A stretch of 64,000 nt of DNA, from contig WHUZ01000077.1 of NCBI GenBank assembly GCA_015179045.1, positions 186,001-250,000 on the forward strand. Reading direction: 5' to 3'. The DNA comes from Kalaharituber pfeilii (lineage: Eukaryota; Ascomycota; Pezizomycetes; Pezizales; Pezizaceae). Made by a program: the position numbers and the translations under genes. Positions within the stretch are counted from its first letter, which is position 1; each line of letters begins with the position of its first letter. Below the pieces are notes generated by a model, which was given only the letters and a program-made list of their open reading frames with translations, made no database searches and was not told where the DNA came from. Of the stretch, positions 1 through 10,626 are shown piece after piece.

Positions 1-106
1 CAGGCTTATCTAACTACCTCTTCCCTACAAATGAAAAAGTACATAACAGAGCTTGATGCACGTATTCACCCGGCTTCTCATGTTTGATTTACCGTGGGCG
101 CAGCTT

Positions 107-590
107 TTTTTTTTTTTTTTTTTTTTTTTTATATCAATACTCGCATGCCGCCCAAAGGGCTATGGCGAGGTTTTATTAAAAGAGAAAAAAGAAGTCGAAC
201 CCCAAACTATCTACTACTAACTACATGTAGTGCCCGCGAAACTTCTCCATGATGCGGGTGGCAGTCCCGGTCCCGGTATCTCCTACTTTCGTCCCCTCTC
301 CGACTCGTACCGGACCGATCTGAGCCAACGTCCCCGAGCCTCACCCCCTCAACATCCGTCTCCTTTTCCAAGTATACAACCGCCGAGCTGGTTTTCTTCC
401 CCTCCTCAACCAGCGTGGTCCTCTTCCTCAGCTAGCGAATTCCCGAAATCTTTCCCAATTCCTTGTTCGCGGCCTCCAACCATTGTCTGACCTTCCCTAG
501 GTCCTTCCGTAGGGCGATCCCGTGTATTACGATGCCGGTTTTTCCTTTGGTGGTGGCATCGGAAATGGTTGTTGGGGAGGTGGCGGTTTT
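107..590 (-). mobile_element. ORF1-only LINE copy (5'-truncated), TSD-flanked
   Basis: Minus-strand retroelement flanked by a perfect 15-bp direct repeat, CCGTGGGCGCAGCTT, at 92-106 and 591-605. The poly-A tail is the T tract at 107-130, followed by the family A hairpin. The remaining coding part (IHGIALRKDLGKVRQWL, later KTSSAVVYLEKE) matches the C-terminal half of the ORF1 at 53046-53981. The 3' UTR follows directly with no ORF2, so this is a second copy of a gag-like ORF1-only element. The reading frame is broken. Boundaries are certain; the ORF1 homology is from my own reading. Confidence 0.85.
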
Positions 591-605
591 CCGTGGGCGC
601 AGCTT

Positions 606-1179
606 CACAGAGCCAGATTCGTATTCCAAATTCTGTGCCAGATCTCGATTCTCGTAGCAACCACAAAATAAAAATTCTCAGACTCCCAAATTCTCAATTG
701 TGTCAGCAGATCGCGCCCCCGCATCACTACAAAGGCAGGTGCTTTATGCACCAGTTATTGCATGCAAAACTATCTACACCTATCGCTCATACAACTATGA
801 TGTTTTAGCACTTTGGTTCGTCTGTGAAAAATTTCTGTGAATCTGGAATTTGGCAGAGGCGGGGTGAGAGGTCTGCCAGATTTGAGAAGCTGGACAGGGG
901 GTTGAGAATTTTTCTGGGCGATCGAGCACTGACAAACCTGTGAATCTGCGCCTACGGGAAGTCGTCCATTTGCTACCCCGAACATGATTGCTCTGCCTCG
1001 ACTCAGTGTATACGAGTGGGTCATGCTGGTCAGTGGGATGTTGCCATATAAATGGGTGCAGCTCCAAGGTTGAACTGAGAATTTGACCATGGGGATGGAA
1101 CCCAGGTTCTGAACGGCTAAGGAAACCGATCAAAAAATCTATAGTTTGTGTCCTCCGTTAGGGACCAAGGGACCTAAAA
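606..1179. other. no recognised gene
   Basis: Unique-looking sequence between two LINE pieces. Only short overlapping ORFs on both strands are open, none with a recognisable domain. Confidence 0.5.
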
Positions 1180-1311
1180 GTAGGTAACGCGAGCAGTAAG
1201 GGAAAGTATGCGCATTTAAGGGTCAACTGGGGCTACCAATTGAGGAGCTCGTCACGTTCGATATAGGAAACCGGGATGCACTGCAGAGGGTAGAAAAGGA
1301 TATAAGGGTCT
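1180..1311 (+). pseudogene. LINE ORF1 fragment
   Basis: A short stretch reads EELVTFDIGNRDALQRVEKD, which aligns with VELVTFDIGMNENQGKVDRD in the ORF1 of the full-length LINE (near 23.28-23.34 kb). It is cut at 1311 by the poly-T end of the next element. Too short to say more. Confidence 0.6.
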
Positions 1312-1735
1312 TTTTTTTTTTTTTATATCAGTACTCGCATGCCACCCTAAGGGCTATGGCGAGGTTTAGCTACATGAGAATTAAAGGGAAAATAACGGAG
1401 AATTAAAAGGGAAAGTAACAGTAGTACGAATGATCAAAACAACCAAAGGTTCCAATAAGCAAATAGCCGAATCTATCGCCCCGCTTATTCCAGGATGTCC
1501 ACCAATGCATCTTTGTCATCCTTCTGGTCGCCCTTCGTGGGTCTAATCAGGTCCACCTCCCCTCCGGGCCATTCTTCTTCCATACCTTGCACCGTGCTAG
1601 TACGTGGGAGGTGGTCTCCTCCTCCTCCCCGCACCACCGGCACTCCGGGCTGTCTGCTTTGCCTATCTCATGTCTCCATCGTCTTAGGCCTTTGCCCCCT
1701 AAGATGCCCTCCAGTGTCGACACCTTCTATCAAGG
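1312..1735 (-). mobile_element. LINE-I 3' fragment
   Basis: T tract, then a family A hairpin (sense strand CTCGC, GCCC, GGGT, GCGAG), then minus-strand coding remnants. These read LEGILGGKGLRRWRHEIGK and PECRWCGEEETTSHVLARC, the C-terminal zinc-finger region of LINE-I. Frameshifts and stops are present. The 5' limit near 1735 is approximate because it runs into an opposite-strand LINE-II piece, and I found no clear TSD. Confidence 0.7.
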
Positions 1736-1737
1736 GG

Positions 1738-2288
1738 ATGAGGAAGGGGATAAAAAAGGCGGCCCCGGCACCGGCAAACCTAGTGGTACTGACAGACTCA
1801 CAGGCTGCAATAGCGGCAGTGAGGAAGGCGGGAACCCAGGGGAGGGCACGAACCGAGGACCTGAGGAGAGGGGTTGATGTGATTGCGGAGAGGAAGAGAA
1901 AGGGAGGAGATGTCAAGCTGATGTGGGTGAAAGCTCATATTGGCATCGCAGGCAATGGGGCGGCAGATGTCGAGGCGAAGAGAGCGGCGGACAAGATAGG
2001 AAGGTCAGTGGTGACCGAAGGGGGGCTGCGGCAGAAGTGCAGGAGACTGCGCGCAGCGGAGAGACGGGAGCCAGGCTTCGGAGGAGGTGCGGTGATAGGG
2101 TGGAGCAAGGGAGCAGCCACCACCTTCACAAGACTGAGAACGGGAAAGGGGATGGGTAAGGAGTGGGAGGTGAAAATAGGGAAAGCGGCGGAGGGGAGCG
2201 TGTGTAGGTGCGGCAGAAACAAACGGCGGACCACCTGGCATTCAGGTGCGAAGAGGTGATATATCCGGAAGGCTGGGGGGAGTGGCTG
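1738..2288 (+). pseudogene. LINE-II RNase H / C-terminal zinc finger, 5' part
   Basis: Plus-strand frame with RNase H blocks: VVLTDSQAAIAAVRKA (catalytic Asp in TDSQ) and MWVKAHIGIAGNGAADVEAK (final Asp/His block). It is followed by a C-x-C-G finger (CRCGRN) of the type seen at 15.9 and 35.6 kb. It is truncated at the 5' end. At 2289-2297 it is interrupted by a MULE; the reading continues at 3637 (RRKWMERQENGEEVDVLEGF). It is a remnant of a lineage distinct from the full-length LINE at 20.3 kb. Confidence 0.75.
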
Positions 2289-2689
2289 GATATAGACCGG
2301 GATGTCTCCGGACAGTCCTTTTGGACTGTCCTGACTGTCCTGACTGTCCCAAAGATTGCATAACTGACTGTCCCATCTTGCATATGGTGCGGCTGAGCTC
2401 ACTGTCTTGGTGTGGCAGACTGTCTTGGTGCGGCAGATATTTTCGATGCGGGGTAATCAGTGCGCTTACTGTAACTCTCCGAACTGGGAAATTTTTTTTT
2501 GATAATTCGCACTGTAGCTACTGGTTTTGAGATTTTCATTTTTGCAAGACTCCAACACAATTACAAAGGCTTCACGCACTTTGCATCCCAGATATTTTCC
2601 AGCCGATACATATATTCATATAGTACTCACGAGTCCTTATTTAATTTTTCTGCCCTACACTTGCTTTGCGCTCAATAAAATGTAACGTT

Positions 2690-2842
2690 GGCGGAGGTGA
2701 TGGACTGGGCGGCGGAGTAACTGGATATGGTCTCACTTTTTTCCTTTCACTTTATGGTTTTATATCCTATTTATTTTTCTGTTTATTATTCTGCATGTAT
2801 CTACACCCCCGCCGTAGCCTACAAGGCGGTATGCGAGTAATG

Positions 2843-2883
<41 letters not shown>
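2690..2883 (+). mobile_element. LINE-I 3'-end insertion inside the MULE
   Basis: Starts inside the last codons of LINE-I ORF2 (reads MDWAAE then stop, as at 60.07 kb). It runs through the 3' UTR to a family A hairpin with inner stem GCCT/AGGC and a poly-A of about 34. Probable imperfect TSD: CAATAAAATGT before, CACTAAAATGT after. Confidence 0.7.
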
Positions 2884-2889
2884 ACTAAA

Positions 2890-3231
2890 ATGTCACTCTC
2901 CACTGCAACCGGTACCTTGAGTGCGAAACAGACCTGGACTCCACACACGAGCCTTCCAAAGGAGCTTGTTTCGGTAGTAATAAAGGTTGTAGAAGAGATG
3001 CCTGAATTACATTGCGAAGAACCTATGGATGGCGAGCAATATGCATGGCCAAATATGGCTTTAGATAGACTCCAGGACTATGCATTTACCAAAGGCTTCG
3101 CTGTGGTGACTTTGAGTGGGTCTGAAAAGAAAGGTCGTATACGCTATGGATGTGTACATCATGGCAAGCCCCGAGATACTAGAAAACTAGAGGCAGAGGA
3201 TTCCGAAGGTATATCAATATATTTTAATTAA
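2890..3231 (+). CDS. FAR1-like DNA-binding domain protein (MULE cargo or N-terminal remnant)
   Basis: A 113-residue ORF lying directly after a retroposed poly-A inside the MULE. The stretch RLQDYAFTKGFAVVTLSG, then RIRYGCVHHGKPRDTRK, has the layout of the FAR1/WRKY-GCM1 DNA-binding domain found at the N-terminus of MULE-type transposases. It stops without any MULE catalytic domain. A degenerate relative (LQDYALVTGFVVVVYE) lies in the other MULE near 17.6 kb. I infer a truncated transposase N-terminus; whether it is expressed is unknown. Confidence 0.55.
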   Translation: MSLSTATGTLSAKQTWTPHTSLPKELVSVVIKVVEEMPELHCEEPMDGEQYAWPNMALDRLQDYAFTKGFAVVTLSGSEKKGRIRYGCVHHGKPRDTRKLEAEDSEGISIYFN

Positions 3232-3636
3232 GACCTATGTACTTATATATATATAGTACAGCGCAGACGCCAGACCAACACACAAGCCAAGGAATGTCTA
3301 TGGGCAATATCTATCAATTTGCGAGTAGATATAGATAGTGGAACAGATACTTGGGTCAGGAGCTGAAATGGCAGAAAGGCAGCGAAAGCGGGCGGGCAGA
3401 GAGTGTGGAGCGTAATGAGACTCAAGATTGTATCACTGTATCTTCTACTGCATCAGTATGATGTATCATTCTGTATTGCGCACAATCATGTATTTAGGTA
3501 CTCCGGTTTTTTAATGAATTCTCGCTAGTTGCCACACCAAGACGGTGAGCTCAGCCGCACCATATGCAAGACGGGACAGTCAGTTATGCAACCTTCGGGA
3601 CAGTCAGGACTGTCCGGAGACATCCCGGATATAGAC

Positions 3637-3958
3637 AGAAGGAAGTGGATGGAACGGCAGGAGAACGGGGAGGAAGTCGACGTGCTGGAGGGTTTTTTTA
3701 GGGCGCTGAGAACATGAGAAGGGGAGGGGGCGTTATTTCGTTTGTTCGGAGGTGGCGGCGGAGGCTTGATGTAGCTATTTTTAGTGCCATGGGGAGGTGT
3801 GGTGGAGAGGGGGTGAGATTTTCGTTTGTAGAGGAGGCGGTGGAAGGGTAGTTAGATAAGCCTGCCTCCGGACTTTGAGGGTTGAGACTCAGGGGCCCTG
3901 CCATGGCGAATAGCTGCATGCGGGGTCATGTGATATTAAAAAAAAAAAAAAAACGTGT
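3637..3958 (+). pseudogene. LINE-II 3' part with family B tail
   Basis: Continuation of the 1738-2288 LINE-II fragment after the MULE: a last coding stretch ending at 3717, about 180 bp of 3' UTR, then the family B hairpin (CCCTGC at 3896, TGGC, GCTG, GCGGGG) and a poly-A of 15. This copy links hairpin B to the LINE-II protein type. Confidence 0.7.
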
Positions 3959-3991
3959 CGACACCTTTCGTCCTAGACTATGGCGAGGCGG

Positions 3992-4051
3992 TTTTTTTTT
4001 TTTTTTTTTTTGTCACGTGACCCCGCGCGCAGCTTCTCGCCATGGCAGGGC
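3992..4051 (-). mobile_element. tail-only retroposon, family B
   Basis: T tract, then the family B hairpin on the minus strand, and nothing else. Flanked by ATGGCGAGGCGG (3980-3991) and ATGGCGGGGCGG (4052-4063), an 11/12 TSD. Confidence 0.75.
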
Positions 4052-4063
4052 ATGGCGGGGCGG

Positions 4064-4207
4064 TGATGATCGATTTCTGGGTGAAGCAGTCTATTTGGGA
4101 GCCAGGGCTACGGTAAACGACGTGGAATTGATAGCCATGGCAAGCGCGCTCAGTTAAGGGGATGAGGAGCATAGGGCGGCAAGCGAGTAATTTAAAAAAA
4201 AAAAAAG
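4064..4207 (+). pseudogene. LINE-I RNase H fragment and family A half-hairpin tail
   Basis: Reads EAVYLGARATVNDVELIAMA, matching ESIYLGRRCTVNDGELIAIG in the intact RNase H at 13.5 kb, so it keeps the catalytic-Glu block. It jumps to the 3' half of a family A hairpin (CATAGGGCGGCAAGCGAG) and a poly-A ending at 4207. The same junction is seen at 19.2 kb, so it predates the X/Y duplication. Confidence 0.6.
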
Positions 4208-4328
4208 AGCGAAGTTAGATTCATACGACAATCTGTAAGTTCTGATGTATGTACCCCTATCTTATAAGCTGGGTGCAGGAGCTGGTCTGCATGCAGAATG
4301 ATACTTCCTTGACAGGGCATATGGTAGT

Positions 4329-4332
<4 letters not shown>

Positions 4333-4359
<27 letters not shown>

Positions 4360-4400
4360 ATATCATTACTCGCATGCCGCCATATGGGCTATGGCGAGGT
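4333..4400 (-). mobile_element. tail-only retroposon, family A
   Basis: T tract and family A hairpin only. Perfect TSD TATGGTAGTTCAA at 4320-4332 and 4401-4413. The paralogous places near 10.2 and 33.2 kb lack it (read through as CATCTGATAGTA...). The same insertion sits at 19382-19441, so it predates the X/Y duplication. Confidence 0.95.
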
Positions 4401-4633
4401 TATGGTAGTTCAAAACAAGTTTGCCCCTGCTAGGTCTAGAGTAATCAGATTATATCATAGCTTCAGCCTGGATACCTGTGACACCACTGCTGGTACTGAG
4501 GGTAAAGTGAAACAGAGGTGGGAAATAGGCCTTGTATTCAAACCATATCAACGATAGTAGACATACGAAGTCCCTATCAGGAAGTCGTACCAAATAATTA
4601 TAAGCACACTCTCACACAAGATACATACAATAC

Positions 4634-4695
4634 CTTTCCTCGCCATAGCCTAAAAAGGCGGCACGCGAGTAATGAAATAAAAAATAAAAAAAAAG
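4634..4695 (+). mobile_element. tail-only retroposon, family A
   Basis: Five bases, then the family A hairpin (outer CTCGC/GCGAG, inner GCCT/AGGC), TAATGAAAT and an A-rich tail. TSD AGATACATACAATAC (4619-4633) and AGATACATACAGTAC (4696-4710), 14/15. It is absent at the matching place in unit Y (near 19.67 kb). Confidence 0.93.
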
Positions 4696-4907
4696 AGATA
4701 CATACAGTACATCATGATATGAATTGGAAAAATTTGTTGTGTGAACATGGGTACTTATGTTACCTGTGCAACACTCGTCATAGCCCAGTGCTATTTTATA
4801 CGAGTACATCAATGGACAAAAAGAGACACTTTGAAGTATCGATACATCCATGACCATAAAAGCCTCCACCTTTGTTACTCATGGTGCAAAAACCAACGGT
4901 ATTACAG

Positions 4908-6128
4908 TTAGGGTGTCAGAAATACGAGATAGAAACTTTCCTGCCGGTCCCTTACTCCCTGAAGAGTAACGGTTCGCTTTTCGGCATCCAGGCTCAAATA
5001 CCTACCTGGGAATGCCAGCGGTTCAATTGCCACCCGCCCCCGATATCCCAAAGGATAAATTCTAAACTTTTCTTGAATGCTGCACCTACCAGGACCTTCA
5101 CTGATATATTGGCAATTTACCACCCCACCTCCACCTGGCTTTCTATCACCAGGGGCTAGGTCTCGAGGATTACAGGAAGCATGCAGATAGACATTCTGGA
5201 ACCTGGTGGACTTGAAAGCAACAATGCCATCAGAATAACACTCAAGCTCGAGTCTTTCATGCCCCCTGACATGTGGTTGCACTTGAACTTTGCCGCTGCC
5301 ATTGGGTTTATTCGAAGACACGTCCTTGCCATATATTTCGACAAAGTTGTCAGGAAATCCAGCTGACATTATTGCCACACGAGGTGCAGATGATGGCAAT
5401 ACTGATTGAGGCTTGGTGTTCAACAAACGAAGCTCGTTGTCCTTCTTCAAGTTCGCAAGATCAGTGGCCATATCCCGAAGTTGGAGTCTCAGTTCTTCGA
5501 TCTGAGAGGTTTTCTGCACTGAATCCCCATCCTCATGCCGCTGGGACTCCCCAGGTGTATGATCTATTATCATGCACTCGCTTGGAGTGTAGGAAGTACC
5601 AGTTCGAGAGAGGAATGGGTTCCCACTAGGGGCCGTAAGAGTAGGACGAGATTGGGTGAGATATGGTTTTCGCACCTGTTATTGGGAAATTTGAAATTGT
5701 TAGCGAACAAGCACTGCGATCGCCCTCTTGCTTCAATATCAACTGGGATAAAAGTATATTTAACAACATCGAAATATCATTGCCAAACATCTGCGCAGAA
5801 TCCGGCGCGTGAGGATCTTTAAATCGATTCACACAATCATTGGCAATGAAATATCACTCCAAGCACAATAGGCTGGAATAGAAAAGCACTCGCAATGGGT
5901 TAAGATGATGTGATCAAGAAGGGGAGCATGATAGTGAAAGGGCGCACCCACTGAATTGACTAGCTTAACAAAAATAAATTGTCGATCCACATTTGTTTCA
6001 AGTGCGGAAGCAAACCATTCCCATAAATTGTCGAAATCGATGTCCGTCAAGATGTCATCTGGTATGAGAAGGTATCGGTCACGTTTGGGATGACTTGCCG
6101 AACCCTCTCCTGCTGGCGATGAGGCCAT
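4908..6128 (-). CDS. gene A: coiled-coil / beta-trefoil-like protein
   Basis: One of four paralogues in the window. The N-terminal exon starts at the ATG at 6128 and carries a conserved block, DDILTDIDFDNLWEWFASAL, then ETNVDRQFIFVKLVNSVGAP. The second exon (to the stop at 4908) has a heptad-rich stretch (LRLQLRDMATDLANLKKDNE) and a C-terminal segment of about 150 residues. That segment contains GIVAFKSTRFQNVYL, GVVNCQYISEGPGRCSIQEK and AFPGRYLSLDAEKRTVTLQG. This repeated strand-turn pattern resembles a fascin-type or ricin-type beta-trefoil, but that fold call is my inference. An intron ends at AACAG near 5673 with a CTAAC branch site; the donor is not resolved. Function unknown. Confidence 0.55.
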
Positions 6129-6675
6129 AATGTTTACCGTGCTAGTAGTGAAGACTGTGGGTTTTTTAATATAAGAGCTTCGAACATGTACCGGTGCGAT
6201 AATGGAACTGGTCATGGATGCTTGGGAAACCCGATATGCGGATATATCAAGGGAAAGCGGGGCTGGCTAGGACCAGGGTCTGGCGCCAAGAACTTCATTT
6301 CTACATCCCATGTCACATTTGTTTTTCAACATGGGTAACGCTGGGCACCTTGGCGCCGGTTTTGCACCCTTTCCAACACAGGAATATCTCACAGAATATA
6401 TCTCTAATATGTATGATGAATTAATTATAGACCATATTGACTGCGCTGATTTTGAATTTGAAGGAAAAAAAAGTGAAAATGCTACTCCTATAGCATCTAC
6501 AGTTGCATCACCTCTGAACCTTATAAAATAACTCCCTGTAGTACCCACCAGCCAATACCAAGCCTCTGCAATGCTCCATCTGCTCATGCAATAGTAGCAA
6601 TGGTAGCAAGGGTACTTCCAGTGCTATATTACAGTACATGGGTAGTAACAGCTGGAGATCTGCAATATAGCACTG

Positions 6676-8429
6676 TTCCGGTCCGCGAGCGGCCCGGTCC
6701 GTTGGCGAATCGAGTGGTCCGTTGGCGAATTGACCTGTCCGCTCGCAAATCACAGCATTAGTGAAGAAAAAGAAATTTTTTTTTCTCCTCGTTCATGGGA
6801 GAGGCTCCTCTAAGCTTAATACATTGCTCAACGTTGAAGCTACAGTAGTCCTAGACTAGTATACATGTAATATTAAAAAAAAAAAAAGGAAAAAAGGAAC
6901 CTATATTGTCTACATGACTTAAGTAACATCTAACTTCAATGGTCTCCTCAGTGCTATCAACAGTCATATCATTTTCTGAACTAGTAGAGGAGTCTATATG
7001 CTACCAGTATTATTACCTCATCATAGCTCTGGAGTAGTATACGAGCAGCAATTTCTAAAAATGAAAAGTATTAAACTTCAGCCGCAGTATGGCAGTATTG
7101 TAATGTCTTGGCTCAGGTGCTTTTATGCTTGTGATAACGTCATGGTTACCATTTTGTATATAAACCAGTATAGCCACACTTGGAGGGTGCAGCGGAGCTG
7201 GTGAGGAGAAGGTGGGAGGAGAGGACGTCGAGAGGGGACCGAGACCTGGCGCTCCTGTGGGTTAAAGCACATGAAGGGATAGTGGGTAACAACGAGGCGG
7301 CCAGGGCGGCCAAAGTAGCCACGGCGTTACAATACCAGGACGAGACGGTGACGGAGGCGGGCATCCGACAAGAGGCAAAGAACAGGAGAGGGGAGGAGAG
7401 AAAGAGACTACAACTGACGTACAGACCACTGGAATACATGGGGGCCAGAAGGGGGGTGTCCACACTCGCAGGCATAATGGGGGACAAAGGACTGAGACAA
7501 TGGAGACACCAGATAGGAAAAGAAGAGTCACCGGAGTGCAGGTGGTGTGGAAAAGCCCTCGAGAATTACAGACACATAACAAAAGACTGTGAGGCGTGGA
7601 AGAAGAGATTACCGGGAGGCGAGGCGGGGATGAAGATGCCAAAGGGGGTGTAGAAGGGGAAGAAGAAAGAGGGGGAGAAGGAGGGGATGAAACTGGTTGA
7701 CTGGGCAGCGAGCTAGTTTCTTTGTTTCACACACTCTGCTTCTCTTTATGATTTATCAGTTACTATTTGTCCTTTATGTACCTAACACCTCGCCGTAGCC
7801 TACTAGGCGGCACGCGAGTAATGAAATTAAAAAAAAAAAAAAAAAAACTTGCTATAAGCCAATCATGATAAGATGTTGATATGCATAGCTTGTATGAGGT
7901 TGCAGGCACAGCAGGGCGGGTGGAGTGGACCTGTTAAGTCCACCAGTGATATGCACTGTTTAGGCAATATCACTAGTTTCAGTAATGAAACAAGAAATTT
8001 CGTCATAGCCTCCAGGATACGAGAAAAAAAAAGAAAAAGATGAAACAACAAGAAAAAGGAAATACTTCCAGTTCATTACAAACTCAATACTCACCACCAT
8101 CTTCGTAACCCCATTAAGCTCATGGGGATATAGAAAACAATATTGACTCTAAGGATATTGGCACCATGAGCCCACAGCATGTACCTGCATGCATGGTTAC
8201 GTCCTTTTTTGTTTGGCAAAGGGAAAAAGGTGTCAAAAAAAAGGTCTGCAGATGATAAAGAGAAAAACAGTCAATAACATGCGAATACAAAAAGTTTTAT
8301 TCGTGAGCGGACTGGTCCTCTCGTACAAAAAGTATGATTCGCGAGTAGACCAGTCCTCTCGTGAACAGCCTGGTCCCCTCGTGAATCCAGTCCGCTCGCG
8401 AGGGGACCGGATTCGCGAGGGGACCAGAA
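6676..8429. mobile_element. non-autonomous DNA transposon, 8-bp TSD (hAT-like)
   Basis: Absent from unit Y. Flanked by TAGCACTG (6668-6675) and CAGCACTG (8430-8437), a 7/8 TSD. The ends begin TTCYGGTCC in inverted orientation. They are packed with short subterminal repeats (GGTCCG, GCGAGCGG, CTCTCGTGAA, TTCGCGAG) in both orientations, as is common for hAT transposase binding sites. No transposase is inside; it carries a LINE-I fragment (7180-7847). Class assignment rests on TSD length and subterminal repeats only. Confidence 0.7.
7180..7847 (+). pseudogene. LINE-I RNase H C-terminal fragment with family A tail
   Basis: Open frame with the last RNase H block (LLWVKAHEGIVGNNEAARAA) and the C-terminal C-x2-C-x8-H-x4-C finger (ECRWCGKALENYRHITKDC). 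The frame stops early, at 7653. The 3' UTR ends with hairpin A (CTCGC/GCGAG, inner GCCT/AGGC) and poly-A to 7847. It is 5'-truncated near 7180 and nested in the 6676-8429 transposon. No convincing TSD was found. Confidence 0.75.
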
Positions 8430-8789
8430 CAGCACTGTATGTTCCTGTAGCAAGATATTGTGCATAACCAAGATATTGGGTATTTTCCGGAAACCATAAC
8501 AAAGAATTCCTGTGAGTGCAAATAGCTCTCAAGGGGGCTCAAATTGAAGCCAGAGCATGGTAGAATATAGGTATTATCTTCCACATATTCATTGAGCCAA
8601 TTCTTAGAATATGAGTAGTGACCTATTTAGTATATCTCAAATCCTATGCTAGATGCACTCTGAGCTGCCAAGTGTCAATGATCCTACCTGAGATCTTATT
8701 CATCTTGATATATACTCTATTACCTATTCTGAGGAAGCATAGGTAGTTTGGTCGTGTTTGGCAATACCATGAGGTCACCACGACCATAG

Positions 8790-9280
8790 AGTGAGCAGCC
8801 TGCTTTATGTTAGGTATGCCACACCTCGCGTCTTGTTCAGATGTGTTCCGCTCCATCGGCACCATTGACCTTAAGGGCTGTCCATCTAGCCTATTTTGTG
8901 TCTCCATACTCGTAAGCCCTTCCCCCCCCCCCATCATGCCTCCAGAGTCGCACCAGGGCCCGAGGCCTCTGTAGAGATCTGTAACTCAGCGCCAGTCTGT
9001 TCCTCTCCTGTGTTCTCTTCTATGTACTTAAACATCGCCATAGCCCATAGGGCGGCATGCGATTAATGAAATAAAAAAAAAAAAAAAAAATCCTGTGTTC
9101 TCTGTTCTTGGCTGACGCCCTGATTCTGGCCTCCATTACTAGTACCATGTCACCCTGCTATGGGACGAAAAGTGTGCACTCTCGCTGCCTTGCCTGCCCC
9201 TTCATTACCTTTCGGACACTTGTGTCCTTTCACCCACATTATACAACAATTTGAGCCTTGTAAAATATCATTACTCACAT
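8790..9280 (-). pseudogene. old LINE-I RNase H fragment, unit X copy
   Basis: The minus strand gives degenerate C-terminal LINE-I sequence: ERNRLALSYRSLQRP, then EGLRVWRHKIG. It is split by a tail-only insertion at 9019-9090. The same fragment lies at 31340-31760 in unit Y, so it predates the duplication. Confidence 0.6.
9019..9090 (+). mobile_element. tail-only retroposon, family A
   Basis: About 18 bases of LINE 3' UTR, then the ATCGC/GCGAT hairpin and poly-A. Perfect 13-bp TSD TCCTGTGTTCTCT at 9006-9018 and 9091-9103. Empty site in unit Y near 31.56 kb. Confidence 0.95.
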
Positions 9281-9620
9281 GCCACCTCGAAGTAACTTAT
9301 GGCAACCATTTACATGCTCAAACAAGGGCTGCCTTACGTGTGGAAGATGAGGTGATCAGGGGGGCTAGAGGCAATAAGGAAGCCGCCAGTAAATGGGGAG
9401 AGCGAGGCGGACCCTCTGGTGGAATTGTTGAGACGGGTGGAGATGGGAGTGAGGGAGATGGTGCAGATTCTCTTTACTCTGATTACATGTGCTTTATCTT
9501 GGTTTTTCTACCTCTTATCTGTTACCGTTTCTTATCTTCCGATTATCTGCTAGATATTGAGCCTTGTCAGAACCCTCAGGGCAGGATGCGAGTAATAATA
9601 TTTAAAAAGCCAAACAAAAG
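9281..9620 (+). pseudogene. LINE-like 3' end with a divergent tail
   Basis: A short frame (RVEDEVIRGARGNKEAASKW) is followed by a 3' UTR. It ends in CCTTGTCAGAACCCTCAGGG, then CAGGATGCGAGTAATAAT and a short A-rich tail. This looks like an aged relative of hairpin A. The same element is at 31800-32150 in unit Y. Confidence 0.4.
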
Positions 9621-10104
9621 GAAAAAAGGAAGGGTGCACTAGCATCTTCAGGCTCTGTATGAAGTTGGTTGCTTGTAGTAAGGAGTTTTTTTCCACTTCC
9701 TTGCACTGCTATATCCATTGTTTGGCCTTTTTCTTCTGTTACAATCTCCTTTTCCAATCTCTTTTGTCCAGTTCCTGCACTTGCAATTATGGAACCTACA
9801 ACTGCCTTCCCCGAAATATAGAATTATTGAAGAATGCATTCCTTAAACATGTTTTGAGATATGGTAGTGTGCTGGCTACTCGTACTGTAGACGGGAGTTT
9901 ACCTAATGCCACAGTCACAGCGCTGAATCCTTGCGATCGGGACGTGAAACTCTTTTCGTGTATCAACAGTTGAAATACACTTCCGCATGTCATGCATGTC
10001 TAGTGAAGAGACACATGAACCAATACACAAGAGAAACGAGCGAAGTTAGATTGATACGACAATCTGTAAGGACTAATGTATGTGCAATTATCTTATAAGC
10101 TGGG

Positions 10105-10168
10105 GGTTTTTTTTTTTTTTTTTTTTATTTCATTACTCGCGTGCCGCCCTGTGGGCTATGGCGAGGGA
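10105..10168 (-). mobile_element. tail-only retroposon, family A
   Basis: T tract and hairpin A (CTCGC/GCGAG, sense inner GCCC/GGGC) only. TSD ATAAGCTGGG at 10095-10104 and 10169-10178. Empty in unit Y (TTATAAGCTGGGTGCAGG near 33.15 kb). Confidence 0.93.
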
Positions 10169-10626
10169 ATAAGCTGGGTGCACGGATTGGTCTAACGGGG
10201 CATCTGATAGTACAAACAGGTTATACGCTGCTAGGCTTAGAGTCATCATTCATAGCTTCAGCCTGGATACCTCTCACAGTAGTGCTGGCACTGAGGATTG
10301 CAGAGGTGGGAAATAGGCTTTGCACTCGAACCGTATCAACAATACTGTAGCAGAAATACGAAGCCTACGAAGCCCCTATAAAGAGGTTGTACCAAACAAG
10401 CAGACTCCGACGTACATTGTCCTTGAAGCTACATACATCATGATATGAATTGGGAAAATTTGAGAGAACATGTATATTTGTGTTACTAGTGAAAGACTCG
10501 TCATAGCCAAGCGCAATTTCATAGGAATATAGTAAGAAACAAAAAACGAAAAGGAGACTTTGAACTATTGCTTCAGGTACCACTCCGCTCTTGTTATTTT
10601 TGACCCATAAATCAATGGCATTACAG

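Larger units (their letters stand above)
2298..3627. mobile_element. MULE (Mutator-like) transposon, non-autonomous
   Basis: Bounded by a perfect 9-bp TSD, GATATAGAC, at 2289-2297 and 3628-3636. The terminal inverted repeats run for over 100 bp and begin CGGGATGTCTCCGGACAG. They contain short repeats of ACTGTCC and a shared GGTGCGGCTGAGCTCA block. A 9-bp TSD and long TIRs are the MULE signature. Inside are a LINE-I 3' end (2690-2883) and a small FAR1-like ORF (2890-3231). No transposase catalytic domain is present, so it would depend on an enzyme elsewhere. The same terminal sequence occurs at 16924-18501. Confidence 0.9.
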
